Of a stretch of DNA of 64,000 nt, positions 43,845-53,137 are shown piece after piece (within the stretch, counting starts at the first letter, position 1; each line of letters opens with the position of its first letter). The stretch is taken from contig JAFVAQ010000026.1 in NCBI GenBank assembly GCA_017480495.1, positions 24,635-88,634 on the forward strand, written 5' to 3'. This DNA is from Eubacterium sp. Lineage in GTDB: Bacteria; Bacillota; Clostridia; Lachnospirales; Lachnospiraceae. The notes under the pieces were generated by a model. That model searched no databases. It saw only the letters and a program-made list of their open reading frames with translations, and had not been told where the DNA came from. The position numbers and the translations under genes are program-made.

Positions 43845-45587
43845 CTACAAGCGGATCAGATTGGTCTCGATTCCCTTACCCTTCAGAACTGAATCCATAC
43901 CCCAGTCATCTGTAAGGATAATTATCTGCTCCTCTTTCATGTCCATTAAACAGTCAGCAAACGCCTTAATCTCAGATGCGCTCTCAAGCATGCTTGTACC
44001 ATCTATGATAAGTGGAAGCTTCTCCTTAGTGAGATACTTAGCTATGCTAAGTCTGACAGCCAGGTAAACCTTACCTGCATCAACCTCAGTCAGATTGTTG
44101 ATTGGAACATATCCATAATCTGCCTTCAGAATAATTCCACCCTTATCATCAAAGGTTAACTCACTGAACTCATCCTGAGTTATACGTCTTATATATCTAG
44201 ATACATTTCCCAGCAAATGCTTAAATGCATCTTCTCTGAACTTTTCAGACAGTGTATTTATTTTATTAATAGCGAGGTCAATCGCTTTAATCTCATCTTC
44301 AAGCTCGCTCTTCTTCTTAAATACTGTATCGAATTCATGGCGAAGCTTATTTCTCTCATTACGTCTGTTAATGAGAGCATTTTCCTTCTCTTTAAGAACA
44401 GCCTTCTTCTCCTGGAATTCCTTAGCGAAAGTCATATCGAATTCCATCTCTTCCTGTTCTTCAGCCTCTTCCTTAAGTTCTTCAAGAACCTTCTTGAACT
44501 CTTCTTCATCCGGCGTATCTTCTTCTTCCTTCGCATCGAAGTAGCCCTTAGCTCTGAAGCCATCAATGATAGTAATGATTACAAAGAGTGCTGTGAAGAT
44601 AATGAACAGCTTTCTGATCAAATCCTCAAATGGAAGTATATAAACAATTGCAGCAATTATAAGTATAACTGCAATACCACTGGCGAAAATAACTGGGATT
44701 CTATCTGTGAACTTGATGTTCTTACGAGCTTCTAGCTTGGCTGCTTTTCTCTCTTCGGCGAGCTTCTCTTCAGCCTTCTCGATCATCTTGTCACTATCGA
44801 CATAGTTCTTCTCGCGCTCAGTTATTCTATCTATCTTTTCTTCGATGGTAGCGTCACTTTCGTATGTGACAGTTCCATCCTCATTTTCCACCATACGACG
44901 GGCGATTCTCTTACGTCTCTCCGCCTCCATAACGAACTCTTCGTTCAGAGTCTTTATCTCATTTTCAACAGCTGCGATATCATCATCAACTGTATCGTAC
45001 TCTGATAGTCTCTCATCCAGCTCATCTAGTCTACGGATAAGGGGCTTAGGTATATGATTCTTCTTCTCATCCTCGAGGTACTTGATAGCTTTAACCTTAT
45101 CAATATTTGAAGTACCTGTAAGAGTGATATTAGTGAGATACTTCTGCAGATCCTTCTTACCACTTGAATCACCTACTATACACTTGGTGTCCAGGTAAGT
45201 ATTCTTATCAGTCTCACAAAGAGTTCCACTTATAGTATCTGTGTTGTTCAGTCGAACCTCTCTACCAGAACTAACATCGAGAACAGATGCCTTCTTAGCT
45301 CCAGCTAGAAATGTTCTATCTACCAGATATGAATTCTCATCATCATTTATATAAGCTGTTCCAGAATATCCATTTCCTGTCTTTGGCTTACGAAGTTCAT
45401 AATTAGATCTGACTCTGGTTATTCCCTCTCTACGAGGTATTCCATACATTAAACCTATCAGAAAGTCTCTGACTGTAGATTTACCAGCATCCGCCTCACC
45501 ATAAACTATGTTGACGCCCTTCTGTAAATCCATGCTTTTATTATGAAATTTTCCAAAGTCTCTGATCAGTAGCTTTGTCAAATACAT
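43845..45587 (-). CDS. YhaN-like AAA ATPase with central membrane hairpin
   Basis: 580 residues resembling the Rad50/SbcC-like YhaN family (AAA_27): starts MYLTKLLIRDFGKFHN, atypical Walker A GEADAGKST (30-38), a charged coiled coil around 185-290, two adjacent TM helices at about 300-345 (IPVIFASGIAVILIIAAIVY and LFIIFTALFVIITIIDGF), more coiled coil, and a C-terminal ATPase half with LPLIIDGT in place of a Walker B with DE. It follows the YhaO-like gene with no gap. Known family members act with YhaO on DNA ends; the membrane segments and weak motifs raise doubt about that here. Confidence 0.8.
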   Translation of the reverse strand: MYLTKLLIRDFGKFHNKSMDLQKGVNIVYGEADAGKSTVRDFLIGLMYGIPRREGITRVRSNYELRKPKTGNGYSGTAYINDDENSYLVDRTFLAGAKKASVLDVSSGREVRLNNTDTISGTLCETDKNTYLDTKCIVGDSSGKKDLQKYLTNITLTGTSNIDKVKAIKYLEDEKKNHIPKPLIRRLDELDERLSEYDTVDDDIAAVENEIKTLNEEFVMEAERRKRIARRMVENEDGTVTYESDATIEEKIDRITEREKNYVDSDKMIEKAEEKLAEERKAAKLEARKNIKFTDRIPVIFASGIAVILIIAAIVYILPFEDLIRKLFIIFTALFVIITIIDGFRAKGYFDAKEEEDTPDEEEFKKVLEELKEEAEEQEEMEFDMTFAKEFQEKKAVLKEKENALINRRNERNKLRHEFDTVFKKKSELEDEIKAIDLAINKINTLSEKFREDAFKHLLGNVSRYIRRITQDEFSELTFDDKGGIILKADYGYVPINNLTEVDAGKVYLAVRLSIAKYLTKEKLPLIIDGTSMLESASEIKAFADCLMDMKEEQIIILTDDWGMDSVLKGKGIETNLIRL

Positions 45588-46652
45588 TTATCTTTCTTCT
45601 CCTGCCATGATTAATGCTTCCATACCATATCTGAGCGCCTTGCTCCTTATTCTTTCGTCTATAGTATAGCTGCCATCTATTTCACGAATGAAGCTGCCCA
45701 TCATATTTGTTTCATTTTCTATTCTGAGCATCTTCTCATCATCATCCGAAATGGTCATATTCAGAACTTCGTAAATGTTATATCTGTTCTTGATACGACT
45801 CAGATCAAAGTCCACATTGTTCTTCGAGAATCCTCTAAGAACGATTCTATAGATATTATTATTACCCAGCTTGAGGAGCTTCTCTTCCAAATTCTTTGTT
45901 ATCTCCTCAGCGCTTAGATTAGGATTCATAGTAATACTGATATCCATATAATTTCTATAAGCTATCGGACACCAGGTTATCTTGGTTCCTTCATCTGTGA
46001 TCTCACCAAGTACATATCCATGTCTACCAGTTTCCTTTGGACCTAGTGGCTCCGGTGAACCTGCATAAGCCATTCTATTCTTCAGAATGTGAACCGGTCT
46101 ACGAATATATCCCATTGCAACATAGTCGAAGCCTTTTGCTGCAAGTTTCTCCTTCTTGAATGGCATATGATTTCTATCACCACCATGTCCCAGAAGGATG
46201 TTGATTGCACCCTCACGACCTGGATCGATATCCTCTAAAATGTGTTCTCTATATTCAGGCTTCGCATAACTAAATCCTGTTACGCAAGTATTGATTCCTC
46301 TTAGATAAGCATTAGTAGTTTTATCTGAAGGAAGAAGAACTGTTTTAGATCTAAACTTATAAGCACTGGAATCACTTCCTGGAACAATATAATCATCCGT
46401 ACCTGAAAGAATAACTGTTCTTGTCTTCTCCAGTCTCATCAGCTTATCATCTACAAATATAAGGTCCTCCACCGATGGAGATCTATCAAACAGGTTACCC
46501 GCTATAAGAAGAAGATCTATATCCTTCTCATTACAGGCATCTATAACCTTCTCAAAGGTTTCTTCTATCTCCTTTGGTCTATGCTCTCCCCAGTCGAATT
46601 CTGCATCTGGAGTAGCAAACAGATGGACATCTGCAATATGAATAAATTTCAT
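45588..46652 (-). CDS. YhaO/SbcD-like metallophosphoesterase-fold protein with degenerate active site
   Basis: 354 residues with the SbcD/Mre11 layout. Motif I is intact (HIADVHL, D8 and H10), but motif II reads AGNLFD (N53 for the metal-bridging Asp), motif III reads GTDD (84-87) where GNHD/GNHE is expected, and the late GHxH motif reads GYIR (181-184). Loss of several metal ligands predicts little or no nuclease activity. It is the first gene of a transcript that continues into the YhaN-like ATPase and probably suf. The divergence from the family is what I see; the loss of function is inference. Confidence 0.82.
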   Translation of the reverse strand: MKFIHIADVHLFATPDAEFDWGEHRPKEIEETFEKVIDACNEKDIDLLLIAGNLFDRSPSVEDLIFVDDKLMRLEKTRTVILSGTDDYIVPGSDSSAYKFRSKTVLLPSDKTTNAYLRGINTCVTGFSYAKPEYREHILEDIDPGREGAINILLGHGGDRNHMPFKKEKLAAKGFDYVAMGYIRRPVHILKNRMAYAGSPEPLGPKETGRHGYVLGEITDEGTKITWCPIAYRNYMDISITMNPNLSAEEITKNLEEKLLKLGNNNIYRIVLRGFSKNNVDFDLSRIKNRYNIYEVLNMTISDDDEKMLRIENETNMMGSFIREIDGSYTIDERIRSKALRYGMEALIMAGEER

Positions 46653-46715
46653 TATTATCTACCCTTTATTCTTATTTTTCTGTAGCAAAACATACTTCGC
46701 CACATTAACTACATA

Positions 46716-46744
46716 ATTATACAGGCAAGAAGCAAATATTGCAA
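46716..46744 (-). promoter_or_regulatory. Promoter of the YhaO/YhaN-like and suf genes
   Basis: Minus strand TTGCAA (46739-46744), 17-base spacer, TATAAT (46716-46721), about 64 bases before the ATG at 46652. No other clear promoter was seen before sufC, so it may drive the suf genes too. Confidence 0.6.
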
Positions 46745-46782
46745 CCAAAAAGGGATAATCAGACTACCCCGATCACCCCTTT
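46745..46782 (-). terminator. Terminator of the GTPase gene
   Basis: Minus strand AAAGGGGUGAUC pairs (with two or three G-U) with GAUUAUCCCUUU around a 10-base loop, then TTGG; 20 bases after the stop at 46802 and touching the next promoter. Confidence 0.6.
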
Positions 46783-46801
46783 ATTTTCAATGTTTTTTGC
46801 T

Positions 46802-48073
46802 CTAGTTTTTTATCTTGATATTCTTAAGGATAATAACCATTACATCCTTGGCGGTTACCTTTTTACCAGTAGCCAGAAGATCCGTATACTCCTTCACGAT
46901 GTTATTGATATTACCCGCCAGGCCGCTCGCAACCTTGGAATCCAGGAATTTCTTTACCCATTCGGTATCAGTAACAGACTTTTGCCCCGTATAAATCTGT
47001 TCGAAGATGTAGACGTTTCCTTCTCCTAGAGCGGCTACTATAACACCTGCAACTATTCCATTTAGCACGTCACCTGCTATATTTAGTCCCGGTATCGCTT
47101 TGATAGCATTTAGCGCTGTCTTCGCTATGATTCCAGCAGTTCCAGCATTGATAATGGTTTGTATAAGCTCTGTATTCTTATCAAACTCAACTCCATATAT
47201 CTTTGAAAGGCTCTTTATTTCTCCCACCTCAAGCGGAGTCAGAATTGTTCCATCCGGAAATGGTATAGGCACGAGTCCCACTGTCAGTCCTGCTAGAGCC
47301 GATGCACCAACTACTGAATGCGCCATAGCTCTCTTCTGGTTCAGATAGAAATAGTTCTTATCAACTATCGATGCATTTATTCCTTCTGGCAAGAACTTAA
47401 CCGTCTCTGTGAGCAGCTCACCCAGACCATCCGGAGTTACATTTATATTGAGATCTGTATCTATCTTGTAGGTTGTCGCAACAACAGGCACTATAGCCTT
47501 CAGATTCTCGCTGAGCTTCTTGTGATTCTTGAAGGCGTTATATACCATCCTTACATTCTCTGCCCTCTCAGGCTTTGAATAAGACTTCGTGATAACAACG
47601 ATTATCGGAACGCTCTTCCACACAGAAGTTGCATGCGCCAGCATATCTATATTTTTCTTAAACATCTTTCGTGATGTACCATCTATGCAGTACCAGATCA
47701 TGTTAATCTGATGAGTCGCATCATCATTTTTGATACTATCACGGGACCATTTTCTTATAGCAGATATAGCCTTGCTCTGATTAAGAATTCCAGGTTCAAA
47801 TCCAATGGTATCTATAATTCTGAAACCAAGTCCTTCACTTTCATATACACGAAGCTGTTTGGTGGTAGCCTCTCCTATGCTCGTCTCAGCCACGTAGGAC
47901 TGGAACAAAGAATTGATCAGAGTAGACTTACCAACTCCCGAATTACCAATAACCACTACATTCGGCTTCTCCACAACGCCAGTATAGACTTGTCCGTTAG
48001 GAGACTGCTGAACAGGCTGATTACTAGGCACCGGCTGATTAACTAATTGGTTATTATTCTGATTATTGTCCAT
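46802..48073 (-). CDS. Dynamin/Era-like GTPase with hydrophobic C-terminal domain
   Basis: 423 residues: an Asn/Gln/Pro-rich disordered start (1-34), a GTPase domain with G1 GNSGVGKST (43-51), G3 DTIGFEPG (88-95), G4 near VVITKSYS, and a C-terminal half with hydrophobic helices (MAHSVVGASALAGLTVGLVPIP and a second around IIAKTALNAIKAIPG) as in YcjF/DUF697 GTPases that touch membranes. It seems cotranscribed with pyrC (37-base gap), probably by chance. Role unknown; vesicle, septum or stress functions in relatives are not proven. Confidence 0.82.
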   Translation of the reverse strand: MDNNQNNNQLVNQPVPSNQPVQQSPNGQVYTGVVEKPNVVVIGNSGVGKSTLINSLFQSYVAETSIGEATTKQLRVYESEGLGFRIIDTIGFEPGILNQSKAISAIRKWSRDSIKNDDATHQINMIWYCIDGTSRKMFKKNIDMLAHATSVWKSVPIIVVITKSYSKPERAENVRMVYNAFKNHKKLSENLKAIVPVVATTYKIDTDLNINVTPDGLGELLTETVKFLPEGINASIVDKNYFYLNQKRAMAHSVVGASALAGLTVGLVPIPFPDGTILTPLEVGEIKSLSKIYGVEFDKNTELIQTIINAGTAGIIAKTALNAIKAIPGLNIAGDVLNGIVAGVIVAALGEGNVYIFEQIYTGQKSVTDTEWVKKFLDSKVASGLAGNINNIVKEYTDLLATGKKVTAKDVMVIILKNIKIKN

Positions 48074-48110
48074 ATATAACCCCCATAATCACTATCTTGA
48101 TTATACGCTT

Positions 48111-49406
48111 CTATCCCTCATATACTACCTTGCCATTGCAAATGGTATAGTGTACCTTGCCTGGAAGGGTCCATCCCTTAAATGGACTATTCTCCGCTTT
48201 GGAGGCAAAGCTTTCCACCTTCCACTCTTCATTTTCTCCGAAGATAACTATATCTGCAGGAGCCCCCACCTTCATACTTCCAGGTATGAGTCTGTAAAGT
48301 TCTGCAGGATTCTTGCTCATCAGTTCCATCAGCTTAAGAAGCGAAATATGTCCTGGCTGAACAAGAGATTTGATTCCAAGTCCAAGAGAGGTCTCGAGCC
48401 CTGTGATTCCACTAGGCGCCGCAGCCATATCTCTATCCTTTTCCTCTTTAGAATGAGGTGCATGATCAGTAACGATCATGTCGATAGTTCCATCTTTTAT
48501 TCCTTCAATGATTGCCTGTCTATCTGATTCTTCTCTTAGCGGAGGATTCATACGAGCATATGTACCATATTCCAGAACCGCATCCTCTGTCAGAGTAAAA
48601 TGATGAGGTGTTGCCTCAGCATGAATATCCCCGCCTAGTTTCTTTGCAGCTCTAACAAACTCCACACTATTCTTTGAACTTATATGCTGTATGCATAGTG
48701 TCGCACCAGTACCAAGCGCCAGCGCCACATCTCTTGCAACCATTACATCCTCTGCTGTACGGGAAGCTCCTCCGTATCCAAGCTTCTCTGATACCGCTCC
48801 CATATTTACACCTGGCTGTTTTACAAAGAGCGGATCTTCTTCGTGAAGACTTACAGGAAGATCCAGTTCACTAGCTTTATTCAGCGCTTCAACAAGCACT
48901 TCTTCGTCCATTATAGGAAGTCCATCGTCTGTAAAGCCTGCCGCTCCTGCTTCCTCCAGAGCTTCCATATCCACCAGTTCTTTTCCAGCCATCCCCTTTG
49001 TTACAGTAGCCGTCTGAAGAACATGAATAGGTGTCTTCTCGCCCTTTTCCTGAATATATTTAAGGGTTTCCACGTTATCTACTACAGGCTTTGTATTTGC
49101 CATACATACAACCGTCGTAAAACCGCCTCTTGCTGCCGCAGCAGCTCCAGTATCAATATCCTCCTTATAGGTAAAGCCTGGATCTCTGAAATGAACATGT
49201 GTATCCACAAGTCCTGGAGCAACTACAAGTCCTGTTGCATCTATGGTCTGTATATCATTTCCATCAACATCATATCTAGCCTTGATATCTTCTATATCTA
49301 GGTCCTTCCCTGCACCAGCGACAAAATTATCGACTAAGGCAACGTCGCCTATTTCATCCATGCCTGTGACAGGGTCTACAATACGTGCATTTTTTATATA
49401 AATCAT
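48111..49406 (-). CDS. pyrC: Dihydroorotase
   Basis: Third step of pyrimidine synthesis, closing carbamoyl-aspartate to dihydroorotate. 431 residues, type I amidohydrolase fold: metal site DTHVHFRDPGFTYKED, the later His and Asp in HEEDPLF and TDHAPHSKEEK. No other pyr gene is nearby; no PyrR-type leader was recognised. RBS AGGAGAA before the ATG. Confidence 0.96.
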   Translation of the reverse strand: MIYIKNARIVDPVTGMDEIGDVALVDNFVAGAGKDLDIEDIKARYDVDGNDIQTIDATGLVVAPGLVDTHVHFRDPGFTYKEDIDTGAAAAARGGFTTVVCMANTKPVVDNVETLKYIQEKGEKTPIHVLQTATVTKGMAGKELVDMEALEEAGAAGFTDDGLPIMDEEVLVEALNKASELDLPVSLHEEDPLFVKQPGVNMGAVSEKLGYGGASRTAEDVMVARDVALALGTGATLCIQHISSKNSVEFVRAAKKLGGDIHAEATPHHFTLTEDAVLEYGTYARMNPPLREESDRQAIIEGIKDGTIDMIVTDHAPHSKEEKDRDMAAAPSGITGLETSLGLGIKSLVQPGHISLLKLMELMSKNPAELYRLIPGSMKVGAPADIVIFGENEEWKVESFASKAENSPFKGWTLPGKVHYTICNGKVVYEG

Positions 49407-49437
49407 AAGATTCTCCTAAGTTATATATTAAATAGCC

Positions 49438-49458
49438 GTTAGATTAAAGTACTCTAAC
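49438..49458. repeat. Small inverted repeat upstream of pyrC
   Basis: GTTAGA (49438-49443) and TCTAAC (49453-49458) around 9 bases, 32 bases before the pyrC ATG; possibly an operator or mRNA hairpin. It may be chance. Confidence 0.3.
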
Positions 49459-49519
49459 CAACAGATATATAATAACACAAATCATTTAAAAACTGTATAT
49501 ATACTTTATCCCTACACAT

Positions 49520-49557
49520 AAAAACCCCTCCCTATCAGAACCTTCTGATAAGGAGGG
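49520..49557 (-). terminator. Terminator of rubrerythrin
   Basis: Minus strand CCCTCCTTATCAGAA pairs with TTCTGATAGGGAGGG (one G-U) around GG, followed by TTTTTATG. A strong canonical terminator. Confidence 0.93.
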
Positions 49558-49600
49558 CATAAGTTAGAAGTCTATAATATACTAATTATCCTCGGATAGT

Positions 49601-50266
49601 TTAGTAATTCTCAGCATTTACTTCGAAGAAGCTCTGTGGATGTGCACAAGCTGGGCAAACCTCAGGAGCCTTTGTACCAACTACGATATGACCACAGTTG
49701 CGGCACTCCCAAACCTTTACTTCACTCTTCTCGAATACCTGCTTTGTCTCAACATTATTAAGAAGAGCTCTATATCTCTCCTCATGATGTTTCTCAATAG
49801 CAGCTACTAGGCGGAACTTCTCAGCCAGCTCAGGGAATCCTTCCTCCTCAGCTGTCTTAGCAAATCCATCATACATATCTGTCCACTCATAGTTCTCACC
49901 ATCAGCAGCAGCATTTAGGTTTGCTATAGTATCTCCAAGCTCTCCTAACTCCTTGAACCACATCTTAGCATGCTCTTTCTCATTATCAGCGGTCTTGAGG
50001 AAGAGAGCTGCAATCTGCTCATATCCTTCCTTCTTTGCAACTGATGCAAAGTAAGTATACTTATTTCTAGCCTGTGACTCACCAGCAAATGCAGTCTGCA
50101 GATTCTTCTCTGTCTGAGTTCCTGCATACTTGCTTCCACCAACTGCAGGTGCATCCTCGATAAGCTCAAGATGTTCCTCTCCTACTCCACAAACTGGGCA
50201 TATAGGAGTTTCGCCATCTGCCACCTCAAAGATTTCACCACAAATATTACACTTGTATTTAGCCAT
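49601..50266 (-). CDS. rbr: Rubrerythrin with rubredoxin-like domains at both ends
   Basis: Reduces hydrogen peroxide in anaerobes. 221 residues from the ATG at 50266 (GGAGG upstream; an ATG at 50293 lacks an RBS). N-terminal rubredoxin-like domain C6, C9, C23, C26; central ferritin-like four-helix diiron domain with E63, E96, H99, E158 and H161 region; C-terminal rubredoxin domain C188, C191, C204, C207. The usual rubrerythrin has only the C-terminal rubredoxin (reverse rubrerythrins only the N-terminal one). It is a single gene with its own terminator. Confidence 0.95.
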   Translation of the reverse strand: MAKYKCNICGEIFEVADGETPICPVCGVGEEHLELIEDAPAVGGSKYAGTQTEKNLQTAFAGESQARNKYTYFASVAKKEGYEQIAALFLKTADNEKEHAKMWFKELGELGDTIANLNAAADGENYEWTDMYDGFAKTAEEEGFPELAEKFRLVAAIEKHHEERYRALLNNVETKQVFEKSEVKVWECRNCGHIVVGTKAPEVCPACAHPQSFFEVNAENY

Positions 50267-50344
50267 TAAAGTAACCTCCATTTCATATTTCATTAATTTA
50301 AATGATATTCGTAGTATAGCCCAAACCCAACGGCTTAGTCTACA

Positions 50345-52279
50345 CTAATCATTATTCAGTTTTTGCTTCTTATGTTCCTTCTTCTCGTTATACATGAGTC
50401 TGTCTGCCTCACGTAGATACCTTTCGGATATTTCACTGATAGCAGCCTCCGATTCATCTGGTTTAGCCAAATAACAGCCAATACTTACAGGTATATCAAA
50501 GGCCTTCTGATCCTCCCTACAGGATTCTTCTAGAAATTCTCTAACCTTACCGATATAAGTATCTCTATCTTCTTCCGTATAATTCTTTGCCAGAACCACA
50601 AACTCATCTCCACCGGAACGTACACATATCTCATCGGCTTTCTTTGCCGCCTTGAGAGCTTTACCAATCGTACATAAGCAATAGTCCCCCTCATCATGAC
50701 CATAGGTATCATTGATCTGTTTCATGTTGTCCATATCTATAAGGAATACTGCAAGTTTCGTACCTGACTCCCTGCACTCCTTATAATAGTTCTCAAAATG
50801 AAGCCCATAGCCTCGCCTATTGTAAAGTCCTGTTAGCATATCCGTAACATAGAGGTTCCGCAAACGTTCAACCGTATAGTTAAGCTCTTTTCTGATTCTC
50901 CAGTTTTCAAGCATAGTACTTATATAGATAAACCAGGACTTAATATTAAACTGAGATAGATTCTCTAGATCTGGCGACACAATAAAGTATCCTAAGAAGT
51001 ACTGAAGATGATGTACTGGAACAAGGTAGTAAGCATATGGATCATCTAACATAGCCTGAGGAAGTAACTGTCCTTTAGGGAGAACCCCTCTTCTGATAGG
51101 TCTGCCATTATATACACCACATACCACTTCAAAGGTAGCATCCTCGAAATCTTCCTGTGTAGAATAAACCTTCTGCTTATCCCAATCATTTATCAGACAC
51201 AGAACCGCGTCCTTGAAGCCTGTATTGTTACAGCAGTTTGCTTCTATCTCATTGAAGACATCACTGTTATCTGATGCATTTGATATACTGAGAATCAGAT
51301 CCGCACTCGATCTAGAAAGCATACCGAGTCTATCTATAACTGTTGCATAGGACTCACGTAGGTCATCCTGCTGGTATATATGTTTTGGAGTACAACCACA
51401 GGATTGACGGCGCTTGATTATTCCAGGTTCCGCTGTCACGGCAGGAACCTTTTCGCCTTCCCATAGCTTCTTAAGAATCTTGATTCCATCCTTTCCAACC
51501 TGTCCAAATGGTTGACACGAAGTTGTGATAGACGGATCATGAAATCTCGACTGAATAACATCGTCATAGCCTACAACAATAACATCATCTGGAACTATAT
51601 ATCCTCTTTTATTAAGTTCATCAACAACACCGATAGCAGTATAATCATTTGCACAAACTATGGCGTCTGGGAATAGTCTTTCCTGGTTATTCTCGTAACG
51701 CTTCATTATGCTGGTTACAACTTCTTCCGCACAGGAATACCAAAGATTTCCAGGGAATATCTGTTCATCCGAGCAAGGAAGACCATTAGCCTCAAGTGTT
51801 TCTTTGAAACCCTTTATTCTGTCTCTACAGAACGATAGGTCTGTTGGTCCACTTACATGAACCAGTTCCTTACAACCATGGTCTTTTATCAAGTGTTCAA
51901 TTAATTCTTTGAGAGAAGGTTGCAGATCATTAATAACGCTATAGGAATGATCACTAACAACTCCAAGTGTCACTACCGGACAAGGAGCCTCCTTTTTGAT
52001 ATCATTAATGATTTCCAGAAATGTCTCCGGCAAATAACTGTCATAAGTTATAAGGCCATCGAAATTATTCAGATCCGGCACTCTGTAGATAGCAGAGTCG
52101 CCCACGTCATAATTAGTTAGATGTGTATATTCCACAGTACTGAAATTGTCACTGAAGCTCGCAAAAAACAGAAGCTTCACGTTATTACGCATAGCTTCCT
52201 GGATAGTTCCATATTCCGTTTCCCTTACCATATCGCGGTAAATATCCGCAATAAAAGCTGCCACGATTTTTCTATCCAT
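50345..52279 (-). CDS. LacI-type sugar-sensor domain fused to GGDEF diguanylate cyclase
   Basis: 644 residues. Residues 1-290 look like the periplasmic-binding-like ligand domain of LacI-family regulators (VAAFIADIYRDMVRETEYG and CANDYTAIGVVDEL) but no N-terminal HTH is present. A middle GAF-like or linker region follows (about 300-470), then a GGDEF domain with LTGLYNRRG and an intact SGGDEF (GGDEF at 556-560). The inhibitory RxxD site reads KKAD, so product inhibition is probably lost. It is cytoplasmic, with no TM helix, and likely makes c-di-GMP in response to a bound sugar or nucleoside; this is inference. Confidence 0.88.
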   Translation of the reverse strand: MDRKIVAAFIADIYRDMVRETEYGTIQEAMRNNVKLLFFASFSDNFSTVEYTHLTNYDVGDSAIYRVPDLNNFDGLITYDSYLPETFLEIINDIKKEAPCPVVTLGVVSDHSYSVINDLQPSLKELIEHLIKDHGCKELVHVSGPTDLSFCRDRIKGFKETLEANGLPCSDEQIFPGNLWYSCAEEVVTSIMKRYENNQERLFPDAIVCANDYTAIGVVDELNKRGYIVPDDVIVVGYDDVIQSRFHDPSITTSCQPFGQVGKDGIKILKKLWEGEKVPAVTAEPGIIKRRQSCGCTPKHIYQQDDLRESYATVIDRLGMLSRSSADLILSISNASDNSDVFNEIEANCCNNTGFKDAVLCLINDWDKQKVYSTQEDFEDATFEVVCGVYNGRPIRRGVLPKGQLLPQAMLDDPYAYYLVPVHHLQYFLGYFIVSPDLENLSQFNIKSWFIYISTMLENWRIRKELNYTVERLRNLYVTDMLTGLYNRRGYGLHFENYYKECRESGTKLAVFLIDMDNMKQINDTYGHDEGDYCLCTIGKALKAAKKADEICVRSGGDEFVVLAKNYTEEDRDTYIGKVREFLEESCREDQKAFDIPVSIGCYLAKPDESEAAISEISERYLREADRLMYNEKKEHKKQKLNND

Positions 52280-52354
52280 ACGAACCCCACATTTATGACA
52301 TTTTCTCTAGGAGTTATTATACCACTCGCAAAGTCAAAATAGTAGTAAAATCAA

Positions 52355-52383
52355 TTGTTTTACCCACGAAAAAGTGTTAAAAT
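52355..52383 (+). promoter_or_regulatory. Promoter of azlCD
   Basis: TTGTTT (52355-52360), 17-base spacer, TAAAAT (52378-52383). The azlC ATG at 52394 lies about 4 bases after the predicted start site. Confidence 0.55.
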
Positions 52384-52393
52384 CGAGAACGTT

Positions 52394-53137
52394 ATGAATA
52401 ATACACTACTTAATTATAAAAGAGGACTTCTGGCCGGAATTCCTATAGCACTTGGATATCTGTCAGTCTCCTTCACTTTCGGAATACTCGCAATTAAATA
52501 TGGACTCACCGTTTGGGAAGCTACTCTTATCTCCGCCACTACCCTCACATCCGCCGGACAGTTTGCCGGAATACAAACTATGATGATGCCCGGATTGTGG
52601 CTGGATATGCTTATATCTCAATTAACTATAAATGTCAGATACTCCTTCATGTCTATAGCGCTTTCGCAGAAGCTAGACAAGAAGTTCAGCGGTATATGGC
52701 GCTATATCTTAGGCTTTTCTATCACAGATGAAATCTTCGGTGTAGCTATCACAGAGGAAACTATAACTAGATCCTACTGGTTCGGACTTTCTACACTCCC
52801 TTGGTTCGGATGGACTATCGGAACCCTTCTCGGTTCTATCATGGGAAATGTCCTACCAAAGAGCATCCTGAGTGCACTGGGGCTCGCCCTCTATGGAATG
52901 TTTGTAGCTATTGTTGTACCGGTTGCTCGCAAGGAAAGATCAACTCTGCTTACAGTTATACTTGCCGCTATACTATCAACTGCATTTACATATCTACCTG
53001 GACTAAAAAATGTATCCGTAGGTATAGCTATCAGCATTTGCGCAGTAGTTAGCGCTTGTATTATAGCGATTATATATCCTATATCTGACGAAAAAACCGG
53101 AGATGAGGAATCACTTCCAGAAGGAGGTGTATCCTGA
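52394..53137 (+). CDS. azlC: Branched-chain amino acid exporter subunit AzlC
   Basis: Large subunit of an amino acid efflux pair. 247 residues from ATG 52394 (no RBS seen; possibly leaderless), polytopic with the family motifs FTFGILAIKYGLT, SAGQFAGIQ and NVRYSFMSIALSQKL. A TTG at 52355 would extend the frame but lies in the promoter. Overlaps azlD by one base. Confidence 0.95.
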   Translation: MNNTLLNYKRGLLAGIPIALGYLSVSFTFGILAIKYGLTVWEATLISATTLTSAGQFAGIQTMMMPGLWLDMLISQLTINVRYSFMSIALSQKLDKKFSGIWRYILGFSITDEIFGVAITEETITRSYWFGLSTLPWFGWTIGTLLGSIMGNVLPKSILSALGLALYGMFVAIVVPVARKERSTLLTVILAAILSTAFTYLPGLKNVSVGIAISICAVVSACIIAIIYPISDEKTGDEESLPEGGVS

